Shown piece by piece: positions 18,026 to 26,583 of a stretch of DNA of 64,000 nt. The position numbers and the translations under genes are program-made. Position 1 is the first letter of the stretch, and every line of letters starts with the position of its first letter. Source of the DNA: Gimesia algae. Lineage in GTDB: Bacteria; Planctomycetota; Planctomycetia; Planctomycetales; Planctomycetaceae. The notes under the pieces were generated by a model. It did no database searches. It worked only from the letters and a program-made list of their open reading frames with translations, and was not told where the DNA came from. The stretch covers positions 6,825,029-6,889,028 of the forward strand of contig NZ_CP036343.1 in the NCBI RefSeq assembly GCF_007746795.1. Direction: 5' to 3'.

Positions 18026-19837
18026 ATGCTCACCCGATTTACATTCGCGCTCCTGCTTACTCTGGCCAGTCAGTCCCAGGCCGCGGAACCGCCACAAATG
18101 CTCTTCCAGGGTGAAGGGGTTCACGATGCAGAAGCGACTGGTGGAGCGAGAACGGCTTTTGCCATCATGCGTCTACCCGATGGGAGTTTTGCGTTTTATG
18201 ATCGGTATCAGCCGGAGAAAGGTCCACTCTCACTACCAGATGTTGAAGGGAAGCTTCACCCATTACGGCCTCACCTGCCAGAAGCAATCGTGGCGAGTAA
18301 AAAGATCATGCAAAGCGGGGTACTCAATAACACCCAGGTCGTTCTATCGCAGGATGGTCAGATCAAAAGTCTCCGGGTTCAGAACGAGTCACTGGACAAG
18401 GAGTCCGCGAAGAAAGCAGGACTGCCTCGTTACTTGAATACCTGGATTGATCGCGTTGGACCTGCTGGAGCGAGCAAACCCCTCATGACTTGGCGCGGGT
18501 ACAATGGTTCCCTGATGGAATATCAGGAATTGAACAGTGGCCGGCTTCTGGTTCCTCATGGCAGCCTTATCCCTCATACGCGTGCCGTTCCGCCAACGGG
18601 ACGGCACGAAACAGTGATTCAGTTCTCCGATGATGGTGGTGATAGCTGGAAATTGAGTAAGAGCAAGTTAATTGCGCCCTGCTATCCGGGGTTTAACGGA
18701 TCGAACGAAGGCGCTTGTGAACCAGCCTTTGAAGAACTGAAAGACGGTCGAATCTGGATGTTGATGCGAACAACGGCAGGATTCCTCTACGAATCGTTTT
18801 CTTCTGACAGGGGCACGACCTGGACACCGGCTCGCGCGAGTCGGTTCAACACTTCCACTGGACCGCCAAATATCATGCGTCACCGCAACGGATGGCTAGT
18901 CGTGTGTTGGAACAACTGCGAGATGCCACCGCGTTCTAATGGAGAAGGTGTTTACGGCGGTCGCGACGCGCTGCACATCGCGGTATCCGACGATGAAGGC
19001 GAGACCTGGCGCGGATTTCGGGAGATCTATCTGGATCATCGACGCAATGGAAATCCCGAAAAAAATGGCGATCGTGGAACGGCTTATCCGCTAGGCTCTT
19101 ATACCGACGATGGACGCATCGTGGTTCTAGCTGGTCAAGGGAAAGGGGGACGGAATCCCATCCTGATCGATCCCGAATGGATCGTCGAAACCGAGGCAAG
19201 CACCGATTTCACGGATGGATTGAAACAGTGGTCGACTTATACACATCATGGGCCCGCAAAGCGATGGTGGCGAGCACGAGCGCCAGGGGCGGCACTGATC
19301 GATCATCCGGATGAAAAAACCAGGAAGTGTCTTCATGTTCGCAAACAAACCGAGCTTCCCGCGGATGGAGCGACCTGGAATTTCCCGAATGGTTGGAAAG
19401 GATCTTTGGAAGCTCGAATTAAAGTCCCCGCTGGCTCTCAGGGATCGATCATTTCGTTAAATGATCGGATGTTTGATCCGACAAATGACTTCGGTGAAGA
19501 ATTAGCAGTGTTTCGTGTATCTTTGAGCGATCTTGATTTGGCGCCAGGAGAATGGAATGTGTTACGTTTTGACTGGGATCTTTCCGCCCAACACTGCCTC
19601 TTGAAGATCGATGGAAAAAAGCCCATCGAATTGCCTTTGTGGCATCCTACGTTAAATGGTTTGTCCTATATTCGTTTCCGCGCGACCGCGAAGGAAACTG
19701 ACCCGCTCGGCTTACTGGTGGAGAAGGTAAAAGTAACTATCACGGCCCCTGCTGCACCAGCCTGTAGTGCCCAGGAACTAAAGTCGCACGAACAACGATA
19801 CATGAAACAAGTGGTTTCGCGTTGGAAAGATCAGTAG
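18026..19837 (+). CDS. Sialidase-like (BNR-repeat) secreted protein
   Basis: About 603 residues with a signal peptide (FTFALLLTLASQSQAAE). The sialidase-type propeller has Asp-boxes (SDDGGDSW, SSDRGTTW, SDDEGETW), an RT..F-type early region and EGACEPAFEELKDGRIW. The C-terminal part (EASTDFTDGLKQWSTY ... FRVSLSDLDLAPGEWNVLRF) looks like a jelly-roll or LamG-type domain. It may cleave sialic acids or other glycans, but many planctomycete BNR proteins have unknown substrates. The ATG at 18026 follows AGAGGAA. It is transcribed alone. Confidence 0.8.
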   Translation: MLTRFTFALLLTLASQSQAAEPPQMLFQGEGVHDAEATGGARTAFAIMRLPDGSFAFYDRYQPEKGPLSLPDVEGKLHPLRPHLPEAIVASKKIMQSGVLNNTQVVLSQDGQIKSLRVQNESLDKESAKKAGLPRYLNTWIDRVGPAGASKPLMTWRGYNGSLMEYQELNSGRLLVPHGSLIPHTRAVPPTGRHETVIQFSDDGGDSWKLSKSKLIAPCYPGFNGSNEGACEPAFEELKDGRIWMLMRTTAGFLYESFSSDRGTTWTPARASRFNTSTGPPNIMRHRNGWLVVCWNNCEMPPRSNGEGVYGGRDALHIAVSDDEGETWRGFREIYLDHRRNGNPEKNGDRGTAYPLGSYTDDGRIVVLAGQGKGGRNPILIDPEWIVETEASTDFTDGLKQWSTYTHHGPAKRWWRARAPGAALIDHPDEKTRKCLHVRKQTELPADGATWNFPNGWKGSLEARIKVPAGSQGSIISLNDRMFDPTNDFGEELAVFRVSLSDLDLAPGEWNVLRFDWDLSAQHCLLKIDGKKPIELPLWHPTLNGLSYIRFRATAKETDPLGLLVEKVKVTITAPAAPACSAQELKSHEQRYMKQVVSRWKDQ

Positions 19838-19957
19838 AACGGACATTGCAGTTCAGCCCATTCCGATCTCGGGAGATTTCAATGAGAACGGAACAAACGA
19901 CGAGACTCAACGTGCGACAGTCTATTTGTACCAGACGACTACTATTTGCTCATTGTT

Positions 19958-22477
19958 TTATCGCGATCGTAAGATCTGAGAGGTCATAACTTTGATCACG
20001 ATTGTTTGCAGACCGTACTGTTCGGCTTTCACACGTTCCAGTATGTCTTCGATCTCGTACTGGTCGGACCGTTCCATCTGTCGTCCGGTTGAGTAGGTAA
20101 GCAGCTTTTCGATAAGACAGAAGGTGAACTGATCGAGTCGGTTTTCGAGCAGCACATGTTTAAAGCTCGTAAAATCAGTGAATGTTTCGCCAGAAGGCAG
20201 TTTGCCTGTCGGATCGACGTTGGGACCAACTCCTTTTCCTTTAGGTTTGGGGTACTTGTCTCGCCACCGGCCGATGGGGTCAAATGATTCAAGTGCGTGA
20301 CCGTGTGGATCGATATTTCGATGACAGACGTAACAAGTTTGGTCCGTGCTGTGTTTTGCCAGTCTCTCACGAATTGTCGTTGCCCCACTGACATCAGCCT
20401 CAATGGCAGGCACTTCGTCCGGCGGCGGCGGCGGGGGTGTTCCGAAGATATTTTCTAGTACCCAGACACCTCGCGTGACTGGAGAGGTATCAACGCCATT
20501 GGCGCTGACCGTCAGCACGCCAGCCATGCCTAACAACCCTCCACGCTGTTTGGTCTTAGTGAGCTTGACACGCTGAAAGCCATCATTCAGTCGCAATGTG
20601 TCTTTCTCTGGTAACCGATAGAGATTGGCCAATTTCTTGTCAACAAAGGTGTAGTCAGCGTCCAGAAATTTCGCCACCGATTCGTTCTCGTCAAGCAGGG
20701 AACGAAAAAACAATCGTGCCTCCTGTTTCATTGATTCCGGCAAATTCTGCGCGTAGTATTCCCACGCAGCTTTTCGTGGCGGAGGCAGATCACCGATTGC
20801 TCGAAGATTGAGCCAACTGTCAAGAAAACCATTGACGAATTCATTAGAACGCGGATCTTTCAACAGGCGTCGAACTTGCTTGTTCAATTCATCCTTTTCC
20901 TTCAGGCGACCAGAAGCGGCCGCAGCGAACAGTTCTGCATCAGGCGGTGCTGTCCATAAAGCATAGGAAAGACGTGACGCAAGATCATACGGGTGTAACT
21001 CGCGTTCATCCTCTGGAGTGATCTCGCTGAGATATAAAAACGAGGGAGAGCAAAGTATCATCTTCAATGTATCAAGAGCCGCCTGACGTGGAGTCGCTTG
21101 CTCGGACAATCGCTGCTCGTAAAGCGCTTTGATCCGCCGTTGATCGGATACATTCAAGGGACGCCGATAGGCTTTTTTCGCAAAGATAAAGAGTTGTTCC
21201 AGAGCATGGTCTTCCTGAAACCCCTCTTTCCCGAACACCGCGACTTCTTCTTTGCTGCCGACCGGTTCTAAAATCGGACCATGGATTTTGATTTCGCCGA
21301 TCTTGATATGAGGCAGCTTTCCCTCGCGAAGCAGAGCCTTCCGGCTGACACCGGTATCCGGCTTCTTAAATTCATGTTTATAGCGTTTGTTGACTGAGAT
21401 GACCGATGCCCGCGACTCATAAGGTCCGTTAGGAAAAATGAAGCGAGGTGTCTGTCCCACTTCAAGCCAGACACGAAATTTTAACCACTCTGGCTGGTTG
21501 TCCGGAACAACAGCACTTGCCAGAACCGGTTCGATCGCCTGGGGATAATGAATATGTCCTTTCGTCACATCGCCGGGAACAACGGCCAATTGAAATGGTT
21601 CTGAAAAGTCGATGCGAAAAATCTTGGGATCGTAGTGAGTATCGCGGTGCATCGCTTGCGCATGAACTTGAATGTCATAAATTCCTGAGACCGGTACGCC
21701 CGCCAGGAAATCTTCGATGTGTCCATAACCACCTTGACGTGTGTCTGTGTTGGGCTGTTCGTAGAGACAGAGATACCGATATTTGAAGACACTTCGATGA
21801 GAACCCGACAGTTCTTCATACTGTTTGAAATTGTCAGTAAAGTGCCACGACTTGGGTTTCATCGCAGGTTTTCCAAGCCGAGCCTCGACCAGTCGGGAGG
21901 CTGCCTGAAAATACTGATCCAGCAGAAATCCGGAAGTCACCAGCGACTCACCGATATTGTCCATGTGCTGACTGGTCTCTTCTTTCGGAAAGTCCGCAGT
22001 TAAACCCAGCGTGTCGACACGACGGTCAAACAGGGTGGCCAGGGTATTTTCATATTCCCGATTGGATAGGCGACGCATGATGGTGCGTGACCCGGTACTT
22101 TCAAACTGGTCTCGCGCTTCCTGGATGCTGTCGCGCAATGCCCCGATTAAAACGAGCCTCTCTTTATCGGTCGGCTGATCCGCATCTGCTGGTGGCATTT
22201 TCCGAAGTGTGACCTGATCGATAATCCCATCGGCTGTGATCAGTTGCTGCTCAGTTTTGATCGGCAGTGAGAATGATTCAAACTCACGTTCCCCATCAGC
22301 AGTCGCGACGTCATGGCATTCAAGACAGAATTTACCTAAGAGTTTGCTGACCACCGGATTATGTTTATGCGGCGGCTCCTCTGCAGAGCAAGGCTGCAGG
22401 AAAGAAACGCAGATAGCCAATCCGCAAACGGCGCGAAATGCTCTCATACGGATCGTCTTAATGAACTGCGTATTCAT
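19958..22477 (-). CDS. Planctomycete c-type cytochrome with DUF1587/1592/1588/1585 domains
   Basis: An 839-residue exported protein. After the signal peptide is a haem-binding motif (CLECH) in the PSCyt1-type start domain. The DUF1587 to DUF1585 chain follows: RRLSNREYENTLATLF; a beta-rich middle; KKAYRRPLNVSDQRRIKALY; LASRLSYALWTAPPDAEL; GGLLGMAGVLTVSANGVDTS; a poly-Pro loop; and DQTCYVCHRNIDPHGHALE, with a second CxxCH. The family is very common in planctomycetes; its function is unproven, though large-carbohydrate breakdown or electron transfer has been proposed. It starts 2 bp after the DUF1552 gene ends. Confidence 0.92.
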   Translation of the reverse strand: MNTQFIKTIRMRAFRAVCGLAICVSFLQPCSAEEPPHKHNPVVSKLLGKFCLECHDVATADGEREFESFSLPIKTEQQLITADGIIDQVTLRKMPPADADQPTDKERLVLIGALRDSIQEARDQFESTGSRTIMRRLSNREYENTLATLFDRRVDTLGLTADFPKEETSQHMDNIGESLVTSGFLLDQYFQAASRLVEARLGKPAMKPKSWHFTDNFKQYEELSGSHRSVFKYRYLCLYEQPNTDTRQGGYGHIEDFLAGVPVSGIYDIQVHAQAMHRDTHYDPKIFRIDFSEPFQLAVVPGDVTKGHIHYPQAIEPVLASAVVPDNQPEWLKFRVWLEVGQTPRFIFPNGPYESRASVISVNKRYKHEFKKPDTGVSRKALLREGKLPHIKIGEIKIHGPILEPVGSKEEVAVFGKEGFQEDHALEQLFIFAKKAYRRPLNVSDQRRIKALYEQRLSEQATPRQAALDTLKMILCSPSFLYLSEITPEDERELHPYDLASRLSYALWTAPPDAELFAAAASGRLKEKDELNKQVRRLLKDPRSNEFVNGFLDSWLNLRAIGDLPPPRKAAWEYYAQNLPESMKQEARLFFRSLLDENESVAKFLDADYTFVDKKLANLYRLPEKDTLRLNDGFQRVKLTKTKQRGGLLGMAGVLTVSANGVDTSPVTRGVWVLENIFGTPPPPPPDEVPAIEADVSGATTIRERLAKHSTDQTCYVCHRNIDPHGHALESFDPIGRWRDKYPKPKGKGVGPNVDPTGKLPSGETFTDFTSFKHVLLENRLDQFTFCLIEKLLTYSTGRQMERSDQYEIEDILERVKAEQYGLQTIVIKVMTSQILRSR

Positions 22478-22479
22478 CG

Positions 22480-23763
22480 TCAGGAGAACCTTCCGGTGCT
22501 CGTTCCGAATGATTCCTTCTCAACACCCATTCTCTGAGCAATATCGACGAAGAGATTACACAACGGAACCTTGCCTGGGCCTTTCGAGGGAGCTTTCTTG
22601 AATTCGCCAGTCCCATATCCACCTCCAGCCAGAATGATTGGTAAGTCTGAGTTGGTGTGTGAATTCGCATTTCCCATGCCGCTGCCGAACAGTACCGCGG
22701 TCGAATCGAGTAGTGTTTGCTCCCCATCTGGTATGCCCGCCAGACGGGTCAAAAATTTCCCAAATTGCTTGAGTTGATATTTCTCAAGCGTGACCAGGTG
22801 CGCGACCGACTCGTCGTCATTACCGTGATGTGACAGACCATGATAGGACTTATTAATACCCAGATGCTGTGGCAAAAAGCTGCCGCCAATTTCGAGCGTT
22901 GCGATACGCGTTGAATCTGTCTGCAACGCGAGAGCGATCAGCTCGTAGAGCATGGGGAGGTCCTCAACCGTGTTTTTATCGGCCGGCTTGTCGAATGGTG
23001 CCTTCGGCTTCGGCTGATCAGCCCAGACCTGGCGAAGCTTCAGTCTTTTTTCGACATCGCGAATGGAACTGAAATACTCATCCAGTTTTGCTTTGTCTTC
23101 ACTATTGACTCGTTTCGAAAGGGAACGAGCCTCGTCGTGAATCGAATCAAGAATCGACGCTTGCAGTGAATTCTCCTTCACTTTCTGTGCCTGAAGTTGT
23201 TTCGAATCCGCTATGAATAATCGATCAAATAGTTCCGCCGGCCCCGTAATTGGTGGAACCCGAACCCCTGACTTCGTCCATGAAAGTTGACAGCCACCGT
23301 GGATACCGCCTTCAGACCCGACCGTGAGCGACGGAAAGCGTGTCTGATTTCCGACTTCGTCAGCGATGAATTGATCAATGGTGACGTTGCCATCCGTGCG
23401 GTTCTTGGACTCGTGATGCAGCAAACCCGACAGAAACGTATGCACGGCAAAGTGACCACCGCGAAGTCCGTGATCGAGTCCGCGGTAGACTGTGAGCTGA
23501 TCACGATTCGCTGCAAGAGGCTTGAGCAGCGGCGTTTCTTCAAATCCTTTACCTGCTTTCTCAGGAAAAAAATGCTTCTGTTGAAAACCGAGTAAGTTAC
23601 CGACGGCGACAAACCTTTGAGCACCTGCACCTGCCCCGCGAGACTCGGTAATCGTTGAATTCCCTGCAAGTGAGCCAGTCATCAGAGATGGCAGACCAGG
23701 CAAAGCAAGAGATCCGGCAACGGAACGAATAATGAATCGGCGGCGATTGATTGTATTGTTCAT
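22480..23763 (-). CDS. DUF1552 protein with Tat-type signal
   Basis: A 427-residue protein that begins RRRFIIRS followed by a hydrophobic stretch, a twin-arginine-like signal. The DUF1552 core includes LAANRDQLTVYRGLDHGLRG, HFAVHTFLSGLLH, FPSLTVGSEGGIHGGC, DSTAVLFGSGMGNANSHTNS and LPIILAGGGYGTG, resembling the DUF1501/sulfatase-like fold of exported planctomycete enzymes. Almost always paired with a DUF1592-type cytochrome, as here, so they probably act in one complex outside the cytoplasm. Confidence 0.92.
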   Translation of the reverse strand: MNNTINRRRFIIRSVAGSLALPGLPSLMTGSLAGNSTITESRGAGAGAQRFVAVGNLLGFQQKHFFPEKAGKGFEETPLLKPLAANRDQLTVYRGLDHGLRGGHFAVHTFLSGLLHHESKNRTDGNVTIDQFIADEVGNQTRFPSLTVGSEGGIHGGCQLSWTKSGVRVPPITGPAELFDRLFIADSKQLQAQKVKENSLQASILDSIHDEARSLSKRVNSEDKAKLDEYFSSIRDVEKRLKLRQVWADQPKPKAPFDKPADKNTVEDLPMLYELIALALQTDSTRIATLEIGGSFLPQHLGINKSYHGLSHHGNDDESVAHLVTLEKYQLKQFGKFLTRLAGIPDGEQTLLDSTAVLFGSGMGNANSHTNSDLPIILAGGGYGTGEFKKAPSKGPGKVPLCNLFVDIAQRMGVEKESFGTSTGRFS

Positions 23764-23824
23764 GCGAGCAGTCTGTTCAATGACAAAAGGAAACTTAGAG
23801 CCTGATTAAAAGTCTCGGCGTTTG

Positions 23825-23848
23825 AAAATCGCTTATTGAAGCGATTTT
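23825..23848. terminator. Perfect hairpin near the DUF1552 start
   Basis: AAAATCGCTT pairs with AAGCGATTTT around the tetraloop ATTG, with AT-rich sequence on both sides. It lies upstream of the DUF1552 gene (minus) and about 380 bp before the oxidoreductase gene (plus), so it may be a bidirectional terminator for leftover transcription. The rest of 23764-24231 shows no gene. Confidence 0.45.
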
Positions 23849-24231
23849 AGTATTTTTATTACGTACGGCGCTTAATCTAGAGCCTGAACCTGACTTCATC
23901 ATATTACCCGAAACGGTGACGCAACACCATGGATCTTTGTATCAAGATACCCAATAACACCTGTGGTTACAGCAATAAGCCCACCTGAGTGGACTTGAGC
24001 CTGTCTAAGGTTCTTTAGCTTTACAACTTCCAGAATCAGTCCTCGTACGAGTCGTTACGAAGAGGGTTCTGTACGGGACGGGTAAAATCATTTATCTTCG
24101 CCTGGTTTCTATCCTGAATTAATCGTGTATTTGAGTCTTGATGGTGAAATTAAATATTCTATATAGTAAAGCTCTCAACAAAATCTGCGTCTCGCTGCGG
24201 ACAACATTTCAATAAATTCTGAGGATAACCG

Positions 24232-25206
24232 ATGACTACAAAGAGTTTTAAGCCGGTGAAAACAGGTGTCATCGGCTTGGGTCGGTTTGGGCGATTGCAT
24301 GCATTGACGTTATCTCGGCTGGCAGAAGCGGAACTGGTAGGGGTGGTGGCGCGTCGACAGGAGAGCCTTGCTGCTATCAGCAAAGAACTTCCCGATGTGC
24401 CAGGGTGGACGAACCTGACTCAAGCGATTGAGGAATCTGATGCAGAGGCATGGGTTGTCGCCTGTACGACGCAGTCACATGTGACTGTCGCACGAGAACT
24501 GCTCGAACGTGACAAAGTGGTGCTATTGGAAAAGCCGATTGCAGATAGTCTGGAAGAAGCAGAAAGCCTTGCTCCATTGGTGCGGCCCGATTCCAGTAAC
24601 CTGATGATTGGACACATCGTATTGTTTAACAGCGAGTATCAACAGTTGCAGGAGGTGGCCCGAGAGCGGGGCCCGATTTCTTATATTGATTGCGTACGAC
24701 ATCGACCGGCGAGCATTGTTGAAAACTTTCCAGGAGAGAACCCATTACATGCGGCGATGGTGCATGACCTCTACGCGACTCAGGTGTTACTCGATCGTGC
24801 GGAACCGGATCATTTCAGTGCACAATTTCATCGGACGGCCACAGGTGACATTGATCTGGCTGTGGCACAACTCAAGTGGAACGGAGGTCCGGTGGCATCG
24901 TTTGCTGCCTCGTATTTAACTCCCGCAGGAATGCCGCCACGCGGGTTTGACAGAACTGAAGTGTTTGGTGCGGGTTGGTCTGCTCGCATTGAACCTAACC
25001 CACGTCCGATCTCTGTCTGGGACAGTGAAGCCTCCTGGCCTCTGGCGTTGGAAGTGCGTGCCAACCCACCCAGCGGAATGATGGCTGAGGAGTTGCGTTG
25101 CTTCTGTCGGGTTGTGCGTAACATGGAAGCCGTGCCAACCGGAGCCACCTACTTAGATGCAATGCAGGTACAACGCTGGATGGAAAAACTACATGCGTTT
25201 GTCTGA
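24232..25206 (+). CDS. Gfo/Idh/MocA-family oxidoreductase
   Basis: A 324-residue NAD(P)-dependent dehydrogenase. The Rossmann nucleotide-binding loop is GVIGLGRFGRLHA (residues about 13-25). The family EKP motif (VVLLEKPIADSLEEAE) carries the catalytic Lys, and GPISYIDCVRHRP and HAAMVHDLYATQVLL follow in the C-terminal domain; the His in MVHDLY takes the usual active-site position. Likely acts on a sugar, inositol or sugar acid; the substrate cannot be told from sequence. Single gene. Confidence 0.92.
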   Translation: MTTKSFKPVKTGVIGLGRFGRLHALTLSRLAEAELVGVVARRQESLAAISKELPDVPGWTNLTQAIEESDAEAWVVACTTQSHVTVARELLERDKVVLLEKPIADSLEEAESLAPLVRPDSSNLMIGHIVLFNSEYQQLQEVARERGPISYIDCVRHRPASIVENFPGENPLHAAMVHDLYATQVLLDRAEPDHFSAQFHRTATGDIDLAVAQLKWNGGPVASFAASYLTPAGMPPRGFDRTEVFGAGWSARIEPNPRPISVWDSEASWPLALEVRANPPSGMMAEELRCFCRVVRNMEAVPTGATYLDAMQVQRWMEKLHAFV

Positions 25207-25420
25207 CCAACCAGTTACCCCCGCCCCACGCAGAGAAACAAACCACACGGAAATCTACAATCGCCGGTGAAGCAGAAAGGGCATTGCCGAGCCGGGAACA
25301 AATCAACCTCCGCTGTCATGTCGGGTTTCCCGAATAAATCATCTGTGAACGCAAGTCTAAGGGAGTTCCAGTTGAACCTATAGATGAAGTTCACCAGAAA
25401 TAGTAGGCGCCGAGTTCAGG

Positions 25421-25501
25421 TTATACTGCCTGCTTAAACATTTCGGGGCTCTCATAGCCCAGAGATGAATAAAGCCTCTCCCGGTTCAGCTTCAATCTAT
25501 C
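25421..25501 (-). pseudogene. C-terminal scrap of an IS3-family orfB
   Basis: The minus strand reads NRERLYSSLGYESPEMFKQA and a stop at 25421, the very end of an IS3-type orfB (the usual form is YNRERLHSSLGY.SPEEFE). No other part of the transposase is present. Upstream of the scrap the frame no longer fits the family. It sits between the oxidoreductase gene and the SIMPL gene. The rest of 25207-25554 shows no gene. Confidence 0.7.
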
Positions 25502-25554
25502 TTGAGTACACTAACATGTATGTGACATTCATTCTGCGATTCATAAACAGGATT

Positions 25555-26514
25555 TTATTTCTCTTTCAATTCAAAACCAGCCGTCACTGTGACTCGATAT
25601 TTCAATTGTCCCGGCATCACGCTGACTGCCTGTGATTGACCGTCCTCCGTATTCGCATCAGACCTCATTCTCTGAAGTGCGGCGTAATAAACAGAATTAT
25701 ATCCGTATTCGCTGTTTTCGTCGCTGGCGCTCCCGGAACTCCCGGAGATCGACGTCAGTTTCCCGAGCTCTGCGCCAGATGCATTTGCCAGTCGCAATGC
25801 TTGTGACCTTGCTTTTTGATATGCTTCCGACATTGCCTTGTCTTCTTCCTTCTCAGAGATTGAACAGGCGAAGGAAAAGACCGGCTCTCCCGGCTTGGCT
25901 TCGCGATCGCCGCCATACATGGAAGCTCCCTCCATCTCTTCCATCAGTTCCTGTTCTTCAGGACTCAGCTTACTGGCTGCTTTCAGGCCGGCCAGGTCGG
26001 CCTCTTTGATTTTATTCTGCAGAGGATGCGAAGCTAATAATAATTCCTCGTCCGTCTTTGCCTGCAGTTTCCATTCAGCAGTCAATTGTGCAGAAACGGT
26101 AAGAGGCGTAGTGACAATGCCCTTTTTCTTGCCCGATCCATTGCCGCGCCCCCTCATCCTTTGGGCGAGCATCATCTCAATTTGCTGTTGCCTCTCGGAT
26201 TTTTCTGATGAAACTTTCGGGGAATCGATTTTGATCGATTCTTTGTCGGCTCCCAATACGGCAAGTTGAGCGCGTGTCGCCTCAATGCGGTCTTTAAGAC
26301 CGGATAACGCTCCCTCCAGAGTGCTTGCTTTGGAAAGGATCTCAACCTGCATCCGCATGACAGCGGGTTTCTTTACGATAATGACCGTGCCAGTTCCAGA
26401 AACCGTTCCTTCTCCCGCTTCAAACAGATCGCTTGATCCAAATTGGGGAAATGCAGGTTTTCCACTTACACAGAGAACCAACACGATCAATGTACATATA
26501 ATACAATTTTTCAT
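25555..26514 (-). CDS. SIMPL (DUF541) domain exported protein
   Basis: About 319 residues. A signal peptide (IICTLIVLVLCVSGKPAF) is followed by a SIMPL/DUF541 domain: GEGTVSGTGTVIIVKKPAVM, VEILSKASTLEGALSGLKDR, a Gly/Lys-rich insertion, and the end DKAMSEAYQKARSQALRLAN ... VSVMPGQLKYRVTVTAGFEL. The function of the family is unclear; several are envelope stress proteins. The ATG at 26514 has AGGAG about 10 bases upstream. It is the last gene of the long minus-strand operon. Confidence 0.85.
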   Translation of the reverse strand: MKNCIICTLIVLVLCVSGKPAFPQFGSSDLFEAGEGTVSGTGTVIIVKKPAVMRMQVEILSKASTLEGALSGLKDRIEATRAQLAVLGADKESIKIDSPKVSSEKSERQQQIEMMLAQRMRGRGNGSGKKKGIVTTPLTVSAQLTAEWKLQAKTDEELLLASHPLQNKIKEADLAGLKAASKLSPEEQELMEEMEGASMYGGDREAKPGEPVFSFACSISEKEEDKAMSEAYQKARSQALRLANASGAELGKLTSISGSSGSASDENSEYGYNSVYYAALQRMRSDANTEDGQSQAVSVMPGQLKYRVTVTAGFELKEK

Positions 26515-26583
26515 AACAGATCTGCTCCTGATGTCTCTTGCTGACATTTTATTAATGAGAGTGTCCTGTGGTTTAAATCGGGA

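Noticed and set aside
20415-20450. GC-rich triplet run (GGCGGCGGC) as a possible repeat
   Set aside because: It encodes the poly-Pro loop normal for this position in DUF1588-type proteins.
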